NCBI RefSeq assembly: GCF_000006405.1
Contig: NW_003210195.1
Span: 81,004 to 145,003, forward strand
From: Perkinsus marinus ATCC 50983
Lineage: Eukaryota; Perkinsozoa; Perkinsida; Perkinsidae
Length of the DNA stretch: 64,000 nt
Direction: 5' to 3'
Numbering within the stretch: the first letter of the stretch is position 1; every line of letters starts with the position of its first letter. The position numbers and the translations under genes were made by a program. This document shows positions 36,001 to 47,744 of the stretch, in pieces. Under the pieces are notes generated by a model. That model saw only the letters and a program-made list of their open reading frames with translations. It was not told the DNA's origin and did no database searches.

Positions 36001-36478
36001 AGTGTTGCTCCGGTTATTGTCGTAATAGTCGAAAATATACTGACCGCGTTCGTACCTCGTATAGTGATTTTTATTTTCGCAATAATGGTTACGCGGACGC
36101 TTTACCCCGAGAAACTGTTGAGGATGTGAACCATGTTTGGATCTGCTGCACACACCCCCTTTAGGAACTCGTCAAAGTCTAAAACACCGTCCTTGCTGCG
36201 ATCGATCGCGAAGAAGAAGGCCTCGTACCTGGCTTATCGTTCTGTTAACGATCCGAATACTGTGCTTACTTCGCAGGATTATTAACGACATTGTAGTAGT
36301 CTAACATGCGAACGAAGTCCTCCAGGAAAAGTACTTCGGTGTGTTGTACGTGGGTTTGCAACTGCTTGCTTGTATTACTGACTCTCGTTGAGAACTGTGA
36401 GAATAGCCTGAGGGGATGTTACTTACCAACGGTGCAGCAAGTTACCACACCGTCAGACACTGTGATAAATCTATACAT
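33055..36478 (-). CDS. EF-hand protein with a long unidentified C-terminal part
   Basis: Joining exons on the minus strand gives TEVLFLEDFVRMLDYYNVVN, then EF-hand 1 (YEAFFFAIDRSKDGVLDFDE). After a 50-nt intron comes EF-hand 2 (YIFDYYDNNRSNTLEFTEFA). Both have calcium-loop residues at the usual places. The chain continues with VRTAAISKAKELGMLGDAGN, VRWFDATSRVLEVTDSMLLS, HDDSLANFLHDASVEVVCNS and LTLILRVASRILLSDGDS. It then reads SSLLENVSAPAKIFGGINGQ, RPLFVISEQLNVLGARLLTV and PRILKMLLETDNGDADTIQL, ending at about 33055 with QRQQAEYQRRR and a Ser/Pro-rich tail. It may be one calcium-regulated scaffold or two adjacent genes; the break, if any, would be near 35.0-35.6 kb. The start at 36478 is a guess, because the first junction phase does not fit cleanly. 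Confidence 0.45.
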
Positions 36479-37413
36479 TTCAGAGGCCTATTTCGCCGTC
36501 AGTGAGAGCGATTCAATCGGGTGGGGCACCTATGCCATGACCTCAAGATGTGTCTTATTACGTTCAATTTCGCAAGGCACGTGATGGGAAGATCAAGTTC
36601 GATGACCGATGTAACTCGGAGTCTTGACCAATTGGAAGAATCAACTTAGCTGTTTGCATACTTGGGGCAGCTATGCCACATCTAGAACGGCGCCCGTGCT
36701 GCAACCATCATGGGAATGCAAGATTCACAAGACCTCTCGCCATCAAAAAACGACAATAATTCGCGCCGCATTTAAGTTACGGGATGGCATATCTGCCCCA
36801 AGCGGAATCGATTCCCACAATCGGTCCAGAGCGGAGTTGATTTTCTCGTGCCGACAAATTGATCTCCCTATCGCACGCTACCGGGGAGTTGTACCAAGGC
36901 ATATCTTGGTGTTATGGCATAGCCCATATTTCACTGTAGACGAAATGCGCTTTTAAACGGTGCATTCAAATGCATTACATTCACTGTTTAATTGATGAGC
37001 CATATATCAGGGATTCGACTCACTTCCGAAGCTCATTTCTCTCGGCATCGCCTATTTTGGCCTCTTCAAAGAAGTTCTTGCTACTACTATTAGGTAACTC
37101 TACCAGAGGAGAGTGCGAATCTAAGACAACATGGTTAGTGACAATTTCCACAGCGGGTTACTTCGACTCTCGATCCGGCGACTCGATAACCTGGAGGATA
37201 CCAACAAGGACTCTGACGCACTCGCCATAAGACACTGCAGACTGCCGCAGGTGTGTCCGATTTTCTCGCAGTAGTGGATCTGGGCGAGCGCTTGATTTTA
37301 GCGTATCGCGCACGCCTAGTTTTGTTCAAACCACAATTCCTCGATCAGCATCGTTGAAATTCCGGTCCACATGGATGAATGTGTTAGATCCCGTCATTAC
37401 GAACATCAGCTCG
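36479..37413. other. AT-rich intergenic stretch, no gene seen
   Basis: This is the divergent region between the EF-hand gene and the plus-strand secretory-protein gene. It has several open frames of 60-110 codons on the plus strand (36.3-37.2 kb), but none has a recognised motif or good splice partners. Confidence 0.4.
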
Positions 37414-38312
37414 ATGGTAGATTATTGCGTACCTTTTTTTCTCATCTTGCCTGCTTCACCTCACTTGCTGCTGCTGTTCGTAGCGGCGCGGTTTTTGTCC
37501 CATGGTCAAGGGCTGGCCCACACTGAAGTAGGATCTCTATCTAACCATGCTGATGCCGCTATTGTAAGAGGCTGTTGTGGCTCAGGTTGCGCCGGCAGCA
37601 CATTGTGTCCAGGACAGTCAGGGGACGGATCGAGGAACAGCAGGACCCGAGCTGCTCACTGTGAGTTTGTTGATGTTTTCCTCTATCAAACGTATTCGTT
37701 TGGCTCCGTGTTTGGTGAAGAGAGGTTGGTCCGGTGTGTTCCCTCGTGGACTCGACTCGTACTTGTTAGGTCTACGTGCCTTCTTCGGACACAGTGCTAC
37801 ACCTTGATCCCCAGACGTCAAAAATTGATGATATTCTATCGTCCAAAGAAGTCGATACAATAGATGAGAGTTTTATGATCGCTACACCGAAATCGGGGAT
37901 GATATGTAAATTATAATCCTTTATGTGATTGGTTTTGTATCATCGCTCCGTAGATTTATCCGACTTGGACCCTCGACTGCCGCTTAGTGAAATCGGTTTC
38001 CTCGAAGGCCATGCAACGGTCATCATGAGCGATCATCTTGTAAATGATATCACAGTTCACAGTTCTGATGAGCCCCCAACAGTAGCAAGAGTCCCTTTAT
38101 TTTGTCTGCCTGGGACCAACCTTATCTGGCACTGGTGTGTGCGACATGCTTTAGCGGAAGCTAGAGAGAAACCTATTGCTGGTTTTATGGTGGAAAACAA
38201 AACCGTATTGGATCTTCTTGATCCCGAAGCCGATCTTCTACGTATGTGGAATGGTGATGCCGGACCTCTGAAGGTCATATGGGGTGAACCGTACGAGTTG
38301 CCTGCTGTTTGA
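37414..38312 (+). CDS. Unidentified secretory-pathway protein
   Basis: The ATG at 37414 starts MVDYCVPFFLILPASPHLLL, continuing with LFVAARFLSHGQG. This is a hydrophobic signal peptide or anchor. The next exons read VAPAAHCVQDSQGTDRGTAG, VYVPSSDTVLHLDPQTSKID and EVDTIDESFMIATPKSG. After a 50-nt intron comes the long last exon with LSDLDPRLPLSEIGFLEGHA, VPLFCLPGTNLIWHWCVRHA and EKPIAGFMVENKTVLDLLDP, ending YELPAV with TGA at 38310-38312. The intron before VAPAAH would be only 22 nt (37565-37586). I do not recognise the family. The hydrophobic segment suggests entry to the ER. Confidence 0.55.
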
Positions 38313-38828
38313 CATTCGTGATTTGAGACGTGTATGTATTGATTCATTGACTTGACCTCGCGACATGCTACAAGGCGAGGAGCGCTACTGTATCATTCGT
38401 ACGAACCCCCAGGCCTACCATTCAAAAGAGATACCGGTACGACATTCGTGTTGGTTGTGGTTGCAGGCTGTCTCTAGACTTGCGTTGAACATCATTGGAT
38501 GATAGTATCTTCGAAGTTACTCAGATCTTCAACTTTTCATGATGAGCCTTACGTCGAACCGGCAGTCTCCAACAGTAATACACTCTCTACACCATTTCAA
38601 GACCAAATTAGTAGGGGCCGCCTCGTGAGCGTCAAAAACAGTCATATCTTTCTCCAGGCGTCGCGAAAAGGGTTCAACTTTGGCTTGCCTATTAATCATG
38701 ATGTTGGCCGTATTTTCAACCCCGATTCTCCCCTAACACCGACCTCTTTCTACTCAAGAGTGCTCGCAAGGTTTTGAAACATCCTTTACCGCCTCCCTGC
38801 TCCGGAATAGCATGGGGAGCTGATGGAC

Positions 38829-38868
<40 letters not shown>

Positions 38869-39712
38869 CATAGCTTGGGTGGGTCTTCTATCACCTCTGG
38901 TCTGTGATTTGTCATGACACCCTATTCGAAGTTTCTAATGGGCATTTGAAAGGGTTGAGCTGAAACAGTGGATCAGCGCTTAATAACCTAACAAAGGGAG
39001 TTGCAAGTCTACAGAAACATCATCTCAATTGCCCTCCTGCTCAGCAGTTGGGTGAGGCGGCTAGCGCCCGTGAGTCATAGAAGCATATCTTGCTGTTGAT
39101 CTATTGAAGAGATATACTTGTTAGAAGGCCCGCTGGGGTTAGGCACTGTGAGAGATATAAGGAAGGATGATGTCGGCCGCCCACCTATCATTGACTCGAT
39201 CGCGCTCCTAGTGCTGAGTACTCGAAGCATCTATAGAAGTGCGGAATGGTCAGTTCGGGTTATTTAATCATCCATCACCACGCCTGCTTCTTAGAATGAA
39301 CTCCTTATGGGAAAAGTTGCTAGCTGCCGATGATGCGGCGAATGAGCCGAGAGGGTTGGAAAGATGGGCATAGTGTCATCATCTTTCTACTGCTGCCCTT
39401 TGGCTACAGGGTACTGAAACGGATCTGTCGAGGATGACCACAGTGCTCGCTGAAACCAAGCAGAGTACACTCGGCAGTGTTGGAGCCGCTTGGTGTTGCT
39501 GCTCATCGTATGTGTGGTTATGTCTTTGAACAGTAAGAAGTGGGAGGAGTCCTATAAGTGACAGGGATAGACGCTACAGTGAAGGTTATAAGGGCAGCAT
39601 GGAAGGTGATAAAGGCCAGTCTCTGTAGGCTTGTTGGTTGTGCATAGGCAGTCCACTGAGCTCTTCGTGTACTCTCCTTAGTGGTCATGGATAGCCTAAC
39701 ACCGTTGTGCAT
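38313..39712. other. Intergenic stretch with a TAG microsatellite and a possible tiny gene
   Basis: Largely non-coding. It carries the (TAG)12 microsatellite. Near 39.44-39.56 kb a tiny plus-strand model reads MTTVLAETKQSTLGSVGAAC, then KKWEESYK after a 41-nt intron. An upstream frame MNSLWEKLLAADDAANEPR starts at 39296. The pieces could not be joined in one phase, so no gene is called. Confidence 0.4.
38831..38867 (+). repeat. (TAG)12 trinucleotide microsatellite
   Basis: Twelve uninterrupted TAG units are directly visible. They lie in a non-coding stretch. Confidence 0.95.
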
Positions 39713-42700
39713 ATGAGACGTGTTGTTGGGTTGAGCAGTTTGTTCGATACGAAGGACACACAGATTTTCAAATCCACTTTGTTCATGCCTTCATCATCAG
39801 CAGCAGTGACCCCAGTCGTAGAGGAGAGAATCTCATCCCTTTTGGAGACCGCCCTGTCCTCAGTAGAAGCAGCCAAGGAGTTCTATGCCTTCGTCATGTC
39901 CGGCGAGGTCAGGGATGAAACCTTCAGTGAAAGGGTTTACAAGTAGGCATGTGGCCATGACTCGATTCCGCGATGGTCTTCCTACTTTCAGATCTTTGCG
40001 GAATTTCATGTTGGCGTTGTTATCGATCAAGGAGCCCGCGAGATATACGGACCTTGTACCGCTTCACTACTGCCGGGCCGCACTAATAGCCGTACTCGAC
40101 TGCCCTGAATGCGTCTATGTTGCGCTAGCCTCCCATCTGGACAGTGCAGTGCTTATAGCACTGGTCAAGCGCTGCAGTGGCTCTGCCAGTACAGAGGCTA
40201 AGGAATCCATGCTCGTTGCTACTGTGGATATGGACACTAGAAAGGTGAGGTTGATGGTGCTCTCAGTGTCACCGACGGCCTTCAGACTGACCCGATACCA
40301 TCCCATGGTGGCGATGCTTGGTTTGTCGAGTCTCTTCTCCATCGCTTGTACGAGAAGTGAGCGTGCTTGGTCACCCTAGCATAGTCGTATTGGCTGCTTC
40401 CGCACAGATGCCCATCCCTTCGTCCTCAACTACGACTACTTGTTGGTGAGGAGCTCGTCGCCTTTGTCCAGTGCCCTCAGAAGAATGCGGACATCAAACC
40501 CTTGGTGTCCCTTTTGGGTCGAGTAAGCTGATACCCAGTGTAGCCAAGTCGACGAGCATTCTCTCACAGATCATTGGAGGCTTCCAAACTCCACTCAACT
40601 CTACTCACCTCAGCCTGCTCTACAATGTCATACTGCCTCTCCACATGCCCAATGGGTTCGCCTCTTGGGACAGGCAAACACCTCTCCTTAAAGGGTGGGT
40701 CCTCACGTTGATGGGTGACTTACAAGGATTCTGGGGAGTAGGTACCATCGAGAGCTTACTCAATGTGTAGTCATCTACCTCGATAAGCAACCCGAATTAT
40801 TCCCGAAGATCATGGATGGTGTTTTCACGGCACTCCCACCGCCGGCCCGAGTAAATATCCCCGCTAGTGTGTTGTGCTATCTCCCTCTGCATTCAGGGGA
40901 ATACCGCCAAGGAGCTTCTCCTCCTCGCAGAAATCGCGCGACTTCTACAAGGCGTCAGTGTTGATAATTTCAACAAGATTGATAAGCAGCTGCGCACGGT
41001 GGTAAAGAATCGTGTAAGGGTAAGTCACCTCATAATAATAATCCTACCTGGCCATCCTTGACCTTTCCTCCAGAGCCCCAATAGTCAACTAGCTGAATCG
41101 ATACTGTCATTGTGGCGTGACAGTCACTTTAGCAGTGAGCTGGCGATCTCCGACGACTGGGTGTCTACAATGGTGCCTCTTCTTTTCAGTGGAGGCCACT
41201 TGCATTGGAATCCGACGGTGATTTCCCTCATCTCTTGCCTGCTGAGTTACTAGTCTCGGTATCAGGTTAATAAAATGATAGCCAACGTCCTCGCGGAGTT
41301 GGAGAGGGTGAATCCATCAGCATTCCAGAAAGCAGCAACTGCCACCGTCCAAGCAGCCCGCGAAGCGAAACGGCAGAGTGAAAAAGACGAGGCAACACGG
41401 AGGGCTGTAGAGGCGAGGCTTAAGGGAAATCGAGGTGAGTCTTTGATGCGGTCCGTCAGTCCTCACTCGTGGTCCCTCAGTTCCCGTGCCCTCAGCAGTG
41501 CCGAAGCCTCCGAGCCTCGCCCAAATGTCCTCGATCGGCCGCTCGCGTGGTAGCGGGAGTCAACCTCCTGTAACTATTACTGGAGTGGCGCCATGGGGAC
41601 CCGAACCCAAGGCTCGAGCTCCGCCCAAGGAGGACGATGTTCTCGATGGGGATAGTGGTAGGCATCTACTGTGGGCATCCACTCGGGCAACTCCTGCTTT
41701 TGTCAGATCCTGTGACTGTCCTTCACCGTTTTTGTGAGAACTGCGAGCCTCACGAGGGGGCTCAAAAAGAGAAGGTATGTCTGCGACTGTAATAGAGGTG
41801 ACTCAATTCAGGACTATAGGTTTGGGAAGAAGCTCTCACAGCGCCGAGCCCGACCATTCTGACCACTCTCAAGTTTCACCAGATGGTCCGGGCGCGCGAG
41901 ATAGGGTATGCTCCTGCGGCCTGTGGGATATTAACGTTATTACTTACTTCTCAGGAGCGGAGCCTTCTCGACGGTTTTGCTATATTTGGTGACACAGAAG
42001 GGTAAGGTTCGCTCGGAGTGGCCCGAATATGCTGTTAAAGTGAGCTCCTACCATCCTAGGTGTTCCTCTGCACTACTTGCTAGGTAATTCATCCCGACAT
42101 ACTGGCCAAATACAGTCAGAACATTTCAAGAGAGATCGCCATTCTTCGCCTGATGCCCCATCCAGGTACGTTGGGGCTTCGCCCTCTTTGGATATAAGGC
42201 GGCTTTCTCAGGCATAACCCGTCTGGTGTCCGCTTTCATGTACCACAATGAGTGCTATCTAGTACTTGAATATGCTGCCAATGGTGATATGTAGGTGTCT
42301 CATAAGGGGTCGCAGCGGGTCAACGCATTATCCCTCTCAGGTTTGACTACCTCCAGGCCCACCCGTCGGGGCTCAGTGAGGGCGAGGCAAAGAGAGCCCT
42401 TGGGGAAGTACTTGCCGCTCTGGACAGCATTCATCAGCAGGGTTTCGTGTAGATAGATCGAGAGTGATGGAGGTCTGCAGTTGGAGTGCCTTTCAGTTAC
42501 GTTGATATGAAGCCAGAGAATATAGTCATCACGTCTACGAGACACATAAAGTTGACGGACTTCGGGGGCGCGAGGCCGTATACGACACAGGCAGAAAGAG
42601 AAGTTGAGAAGAGTCGTCACGCTGTTCAAGAGCTCCGCAGCGGCGACTGGAGATATGATGGGTGAGGCTTATCCTGCCGTCCTCATTAGAAATGTTTATA

Positions 42701-43619
42701 TTCAGTTCTGATCATAATCGTAACAACAGCGAATCGGAGGCAGACCATGCCGATGAGAGCGAGCTGGACCCAACTAAGATGGAGGGAACCACTGTAAGTT
42801 CCGTTGTGTGCTGGAGTACTTTTCACAACTTCCAGATTTACATGGCCCCTGAGCTTCTCCGAGGACGGTATCCGAGCGTCGCCTCTGATATGTGGGCATA
42901 TGGTGTTGTGATGTACCAATTACTGACTGGGAGACCTCCTGAATGGGCCGATGCTGCAGCAGAGTCGGAGATAGAAGACAAGTACACTATGATGATGTCA
43001 ATCCCAAAGCTTAATCATTCATCACTTAGAATTGTCCATTTTGGAGGTGCGGACGCTGCCAGTGACGAAAGGCTTGCCGGCCTTAGCTGTGATGCTCAAG
43101 TGAGCTCCTCTGCTCCTCTGGACTTTATATATATATTTCCCTGCCTTGTCTCCCAGGACTTGATAAAGAAACTATTGAATCCAAACCCTGATCTTCGCCC
43201 CACTATTGAAGAGGTTATGAGCCATCCGTGGTTCGAAGGTAGGTTTAGTACGATCACATTTCGGGCATTCGTGTTGAGGCTATCCTCCATCAGGTATGAA
43301 TGTCGGTGATTTGTACCTGCAACCTGTTCCTGAAGGCTTCTTCTCACCAGTGGAGAAGGCTCAAACTGTAAGCACTCGCGCTGTTGATATTGTAGTTTGT
43401 TCATAGAAAACTTTTCAGGAGGTTGACAGTAGATGGTCTAAGAGGCAGCTATCGAAGGTGTGGAGTGCCCAGCCTAATCCACAGGATTATAGATTCGACC
43501 AACAGCCTGCGACCAATTCTGCAGGGATCCCCACCACTCCCATTGTTGAATCCGAGGAACGCGGGAGTCCGTTTCTGCACGCTAAGACCCGTGGAATGCC
43601 GCCTGTACATCCCCTATGA
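39713..43619 (+). CDS. PP2A B56-type regulatory domain fused to a PDK1-like protein kinase
   Basis: The ATG at 39713 (MRRVVGLSSLFDTKDTQIFK) starts a gene whose first half is a B56 (B') regulatory subunit of phosphatase 2A. It reads SILSQIIGGFQTPLNSTHLS, then LLYNVILPLHMPNGFASWDR (matching the LLPLHK region of B56), then NTAKELLLLAEIARLLQGVS and AESILSLWRDSHF. It ends with LHWNPT, joined by a 48-nt intron to VNKMIANVLAELERVNPSAF, the B56 C-terminus. A Pro/Ser linker runs straight on through short introns to ILTTLKFHQMVRAREIGSGA and FSTVLLYLVTQKGK, with EYAVK holding the ATP-binding Lys. The kinase continues MYHNECYLVLEYAANGDM, YVDMKPENIVI, IKLTDFGGARP, IYMAPELLRGRYPSVASDMW and LIKKLLNPNPDLRPTIEEVM. 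The stop is TGA 43617-43619. The kinase resembles PDK1/AGC kinases but lacks Arg before the catalytic Asp. If real, one chain would join a phosphatase-targeting module to a kinase. The alternative is two tightly packed genes. Confidence 0.75.
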
Positions 43620-44264
43620 TTTATTTATGCCATATGCCGGTTGTCTCAGTTTGAGATGTGCTTCTGATTACAATGCCGTGTTGTGCTACAATTCACTCGT
43701 GACCTCTTGAATTCGTGGTATCGATCGTAGTGAAATTGCAACTCAGTTCCTGCCAGTTAAAACTTCGAAATCGACCCCACCGGTGTACTGATTGATAATA
43801 CGCATTAGTTGACCGTTAGGTCTCCTACAATTTACTCGTGACAAAATCGTCAAGACATACTAGAAGCCGACGAGAGGTCACTATTGTATGTATAACTTAC
43901 CACATGTTTTACTCAGTGCAAGTGGGTTTCAATCCACGACGATCATGCACAAGGATAGATTATTCACTCAATCTTCAATGCATACGAATCACACACCACA
44001 GACAAGCCAGGGGCTGAAGCCTCACGTCACCATCTGGTCATCGTCAGTGGCGGCAGATCTGAGAAATGAGCCGCAGCATCTGTAATGGACGTAGTGAGAC
44101 TGCCAGAGGTTACTACGACGAAAAATGACCAGCTGGAATCACAAGCAGCCGTTTCCCTGTATCAAATGGTACCAACTCAACTGCTGAGGACCGAGAGAGA
44201 CATGACCACCCTCATCATCATGATTCAAACACCCTTCATCCCGATACGGAGCTTGAGGTCTCTC
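43620..44264. other. No gene recognised
   Basis: This follows the kinase stop. It holds two short plus-strand frames (43888-44085 and 44085-44297) without recognisable motifs. It lies between convergent genes and is probably 3' sequence. Confidence 0.45.
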
Positions 44265-45597
44265 TCACGCTCTGTCAGTGCTACTAGGAGTCTCTGAAGA
44301 TACGATCAATGCCGTTATACCTCTGATGGAGCCCACCTGTAGGAAACTCCGATCCAGGAGCGGTGTAGAACGCCCCGTAGACGCCTGCAGGAGAGCTGAG
44401 CCTGCTGGAGGCGTGGGGACAGTCATCACGGCAGTCGATCGAGAGTGATGGGATCGGTAACCATGCTGCACTGATTGTATAGGAGGCGAGAAGCGATACT
44501 GTTGTTCGCCCACCCAGACCGACAGGGCCGTTACAGCCGCTCGCAGGTGACGGTGCAGGGCTCGCTCCAGTAGAGCATGGAGACGTGCCACGCCCACTGC
44601 CATCTCTGATTCATACATCGCCGAGAAGAGGTGATGAAGTTTTGGTATTTTTTCTAAACCTACAGTCGTAGATGCTTCGCATGGCTTACTCAGCGTCTCA
44701 CCACTCCCTTGCCCTGTCAGCAACTGCAATCGAGTCATAGCAGCAGAAAGCCTGGACTTCACCTGATATCAGAGACACTACGGAGGAGGCGCCAGACGAC
44801 CTCCTGCCTACATACAACGACAAGGAGGGCGCATCTCAGGTGATAACATCCCCGCTCTCTGGCACTGAACCACTGTAGTAGCTCGAAACTGCGACGAGGC
44901 CCCACTCAGCGACCCCTGTAGAGGCTGCAAACCCTACTCGAATTCCCTCAGCTTACGCCAGGCCCGCTCCTTCAATGCCTCCTTGGCTCCTCCCAGTAGC
45001 TCTTGAAGCCGTCCAATACCATACCCCACGCTCATCGCCTCTGAAGGCAGTTGAGTAACGGCAAGTGGCAAGGGCAGGTGTACTACGTTTGATGCGTCTG
45101 GTCAAATCATCGTGGTCTACAGTAACCACCCTCGACGACCCTCGACGATCCCACCTCATTGAATCAGGTGCCATGGAGCGTCTCCGTACCTCTGGTGCCC
45201 TACCAAGCTCACTAGAGACCTCCGAGATCCGCCCAGCCAAGGCTAGGAGGGATGGTCGCCTCCCAAAGGCCGATACGCCCCCCATAGTCGACTCGGGCGA
45301 CTCGGTACCACTTCCCACTCTCTCCTGGGAGGCTGTGAGCACATCGTCATCACTTTCTGCAATTTTGCTGGACTCTATACCAGTCTCGCCTGGAGTACTA
45401 TATTCCTCCCTAACAGGTTCCTCCTCGATATTCGAAGGCTCTTCATCTTCGTTCCCATCATTCGTCCCCAAGTCCTTTCCAGATTCTAATGAGAGACTTC
45501 CCCGTTTCCCTAACTGGTCCTCTATTTTGGCCAGTAGACTCTCAGACACCCTTCGCCGGACACGCTCGCTACTCATGAGAGCACTACTCCTCCTCAT
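44265..45597 (-). CDS. Unidentified acidic/coiled-coil protein
   Basis: From the ATG at 45597 the first exon reads MRRSSALMSSERVRRRVSES and LLAKIEDQLGKRG. An acidic stretch follows (NDGNEDEEPSNIEEEPVREE), then VSAFGRRPSLLALAGRISEV. A helical exon RLQELLGGAKEALKERAWRK follows near 44.98 kb. A second long exon at 44.3-44.76 kb has HHLFSAMYESEMAVGVARLH and ALLERALHRHLRAAVTALSV. Serine-rich and charged, with no recognised domain. The minus strand is preferred over the overlapping plus frame (45065-45649) because its composition and helices are more protein-like. The exact end is uncertain. Confidence 0.4.
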
Positions 45598-47744
45598 AGC
45601 AGTATTGACTCAAACACAAGCCCGTCGGGTAGCACATACAGGACCATAAGGCAACTTGTTGGAGCATGAGAGGAAGCATCATTACGCATGGAGAACTACC
45701 ATGAGCACTAGCCTATGAGCACTCAAGTGAAGGGCGTATAGAGCCAGTCGTTGCCACCACCGGCCTCTGGTATCGACAACAACAATGGCTTGTCTAAGGA
45801 TTACACAACAGTGCCAGGAGCACAACAGGAATGCACAATGCTCACATCCAACAGTTCCGGCTGCTGACATAATCGCTTGCTGTAGGGATATCAGCGAGGT
45901 CTCAAGGTTGAACATTTCTCGCCCTAACCTTACCACACCAATCTGACATCAATAGCGACATGGTGAAACCGTCAAAGCTGACTGCGGCCTTCCTTACGTT
46001 GTGTGTATTCAATGTCGATCGAGTTTCATCCCCCCACCTGAGCAGTCGTGCTTGAGCCCGGTCAACTGAAGGGAAGAGGAGGCGTCGGGAACACAAAGGG
46101 TTGATGGATCTTCTCACGATTCACTGTTTGGTCCAATACGAACTTGCTCCATTTGTCCATATTCAACAACCATGCATCAAGACTACTTATTCTGTCATTG
46201 AACTTCAACTGAAGAGGTTGGAATCACACCGCATCGGGATTTCACTGGGGTACTATCACTACCAGGTCCAGTTTCACCCTCCTCTTCACTTTATTAGCAA
46301 TAGCCTATAACGATGACACAATTGAGTCCGCACTGCTCTGTTACCATAATACTTACAACATCATCATTAACTTGTTCGGCCCCTGATATCATACCTCGTA
46401 GTAGATTATTCAGCTCCACTGAAACCTCGTTATTGGAAACCTGCCCAACAGCCCTTCACTCTACCCCATGCTCCGACTCACCAAACAAGCCTGTCGATTT
46501 TTCTCGTTGTTCTCCTGTTGTGTCCGAGTCGACTGTATATTGTAATGCGTTCGATTCAACTACCAAGACTACCGCGGTGAACCCAACCACGACCGACAAG
46601 TATATACGCCACCATCACCTCATCCCAGTGCCCCGTCTCAATCCTCCGCACACCATGGAGCTGCGTCCTTATCGACCCTTCAATGGTGTCCAACCGCGTC
46701 GCCATACTGTTCCTGGGTTCAACAGAGCTACATCAGTAGGGGTTCACGCTACCGCCCTACCCGCTCTTCGCCAGTCGCTCAGCAGTCATGAGCACCGGCC
46801 CAGTGGTATTAGACCCAGCAGGGTCAGGCTGCACACTTAGGGACAGCTGACTGTTTGATATCGTATTGACGAGATCATGGAGGACGGCCCTAGAATGATG
46901 AGAGGTGGTCAGGTGGCATTGGATGAGGGTGAGTATGATCATCATTACACATCATCTCCTCTTCTAGTCTTGCTTGCGGAAAGGGCTACTACCCCTTGTG
47001 CTGTGAGGAGGCATAGGCTAGTCAGACACGTGGACACTCGATGGCATCTTCTTACGGCCTCAGACCTACTCACGGGCATATAAAAGTAATGGCTGTGGAA
47101 ACAAGCTCGGCAGTTAGTTTCATCCAATAACACAGGATTGGGCTATGCAGGAAACATCAGCGAGAGAGGTTCATCAAAGAGAGCATGAAGGAGTGTCGGA
47201 CCATTTACACGTCAGATGTCCTTGGTTGGAAAGGAGTGCACCACCATCACCACCATCTGGTGGCATCTGAAGATCAGGCTCGCCTGGATATACTCTATCC
47301 ATTTTAATGGGGGCAGGTCGCCGACACATGTTTCCACTCCATAGTACCTCGGGAGCGCTGCATGCCCACCTCCTACTCAAGTTGTATCCTCTTCACTGGT
47401 ACTGATGGTAGCATCGCAGGAACGAAGCGTTGAGGCCGGCAGCAAGGATACTCCTACCGAGAGCCGCAGTTTATGCTTCGCCAGCCGTTCCCCGACTAAT
47501 AGGCACCCGAAGGGCTCCTTCAGTACTATCATGCATAGTACTCCGTAACCCTAAACCTCCCCCTTCCAGTAGGCCCATCGAGGGCTTTGACAACACCACC
47601 AACAATGAGGAGAAACATTGGAAAGGTAGTCACGTCGCAATCAGGGCTGATCGGGAGCATTCTTCATAGTAATGTCACCTCCTTCAAGACTCGAGGCCTT
47701 TGTATGGTCCATCTCCTTCTCCTTTAATGGACCCTAACAGAATG
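45598..47744. other. Unresolved region with possible minus-strand exons
   Basis: Several minus-strand pieces could be exons. LGREMFNLETSLISLQQAIM is near 45.88 kb, AVLHDLVNTISNSQLSLSVQ near 46.85 kb and GEPDLQMPPDGGDGGALL near 47.27 kb. A 175-codon plus-strand frame at 46313-46840, rich in Ser, Thr and Pro, competes with them. I could not build a spliced model with consistent phase or identify a family. At least one gene is probably present here. Confidence 0.3.

Noticed and set aside
38831-38867. CRISPR-like repeat array
   Set aside because: It is a simple uninterrupted trinucleotide run with no spacers, in a eukaryotic genome.
42662-43309. A separate short kinase-C-lobe gene starting inside the kinase
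   Set aside because: The frame is an artefact of a long exon plus retained introns. Upstream exons with the G-loop, Lys and catalytic loop join to it in phase.
45065-45649. Plus-strand frame of 194 codons
   Set aside because: It is opposite a minus-strand exon with acidic and helical character and compatible downstream exons. The plus translation is Ser/Arg-rich shadow sequence.
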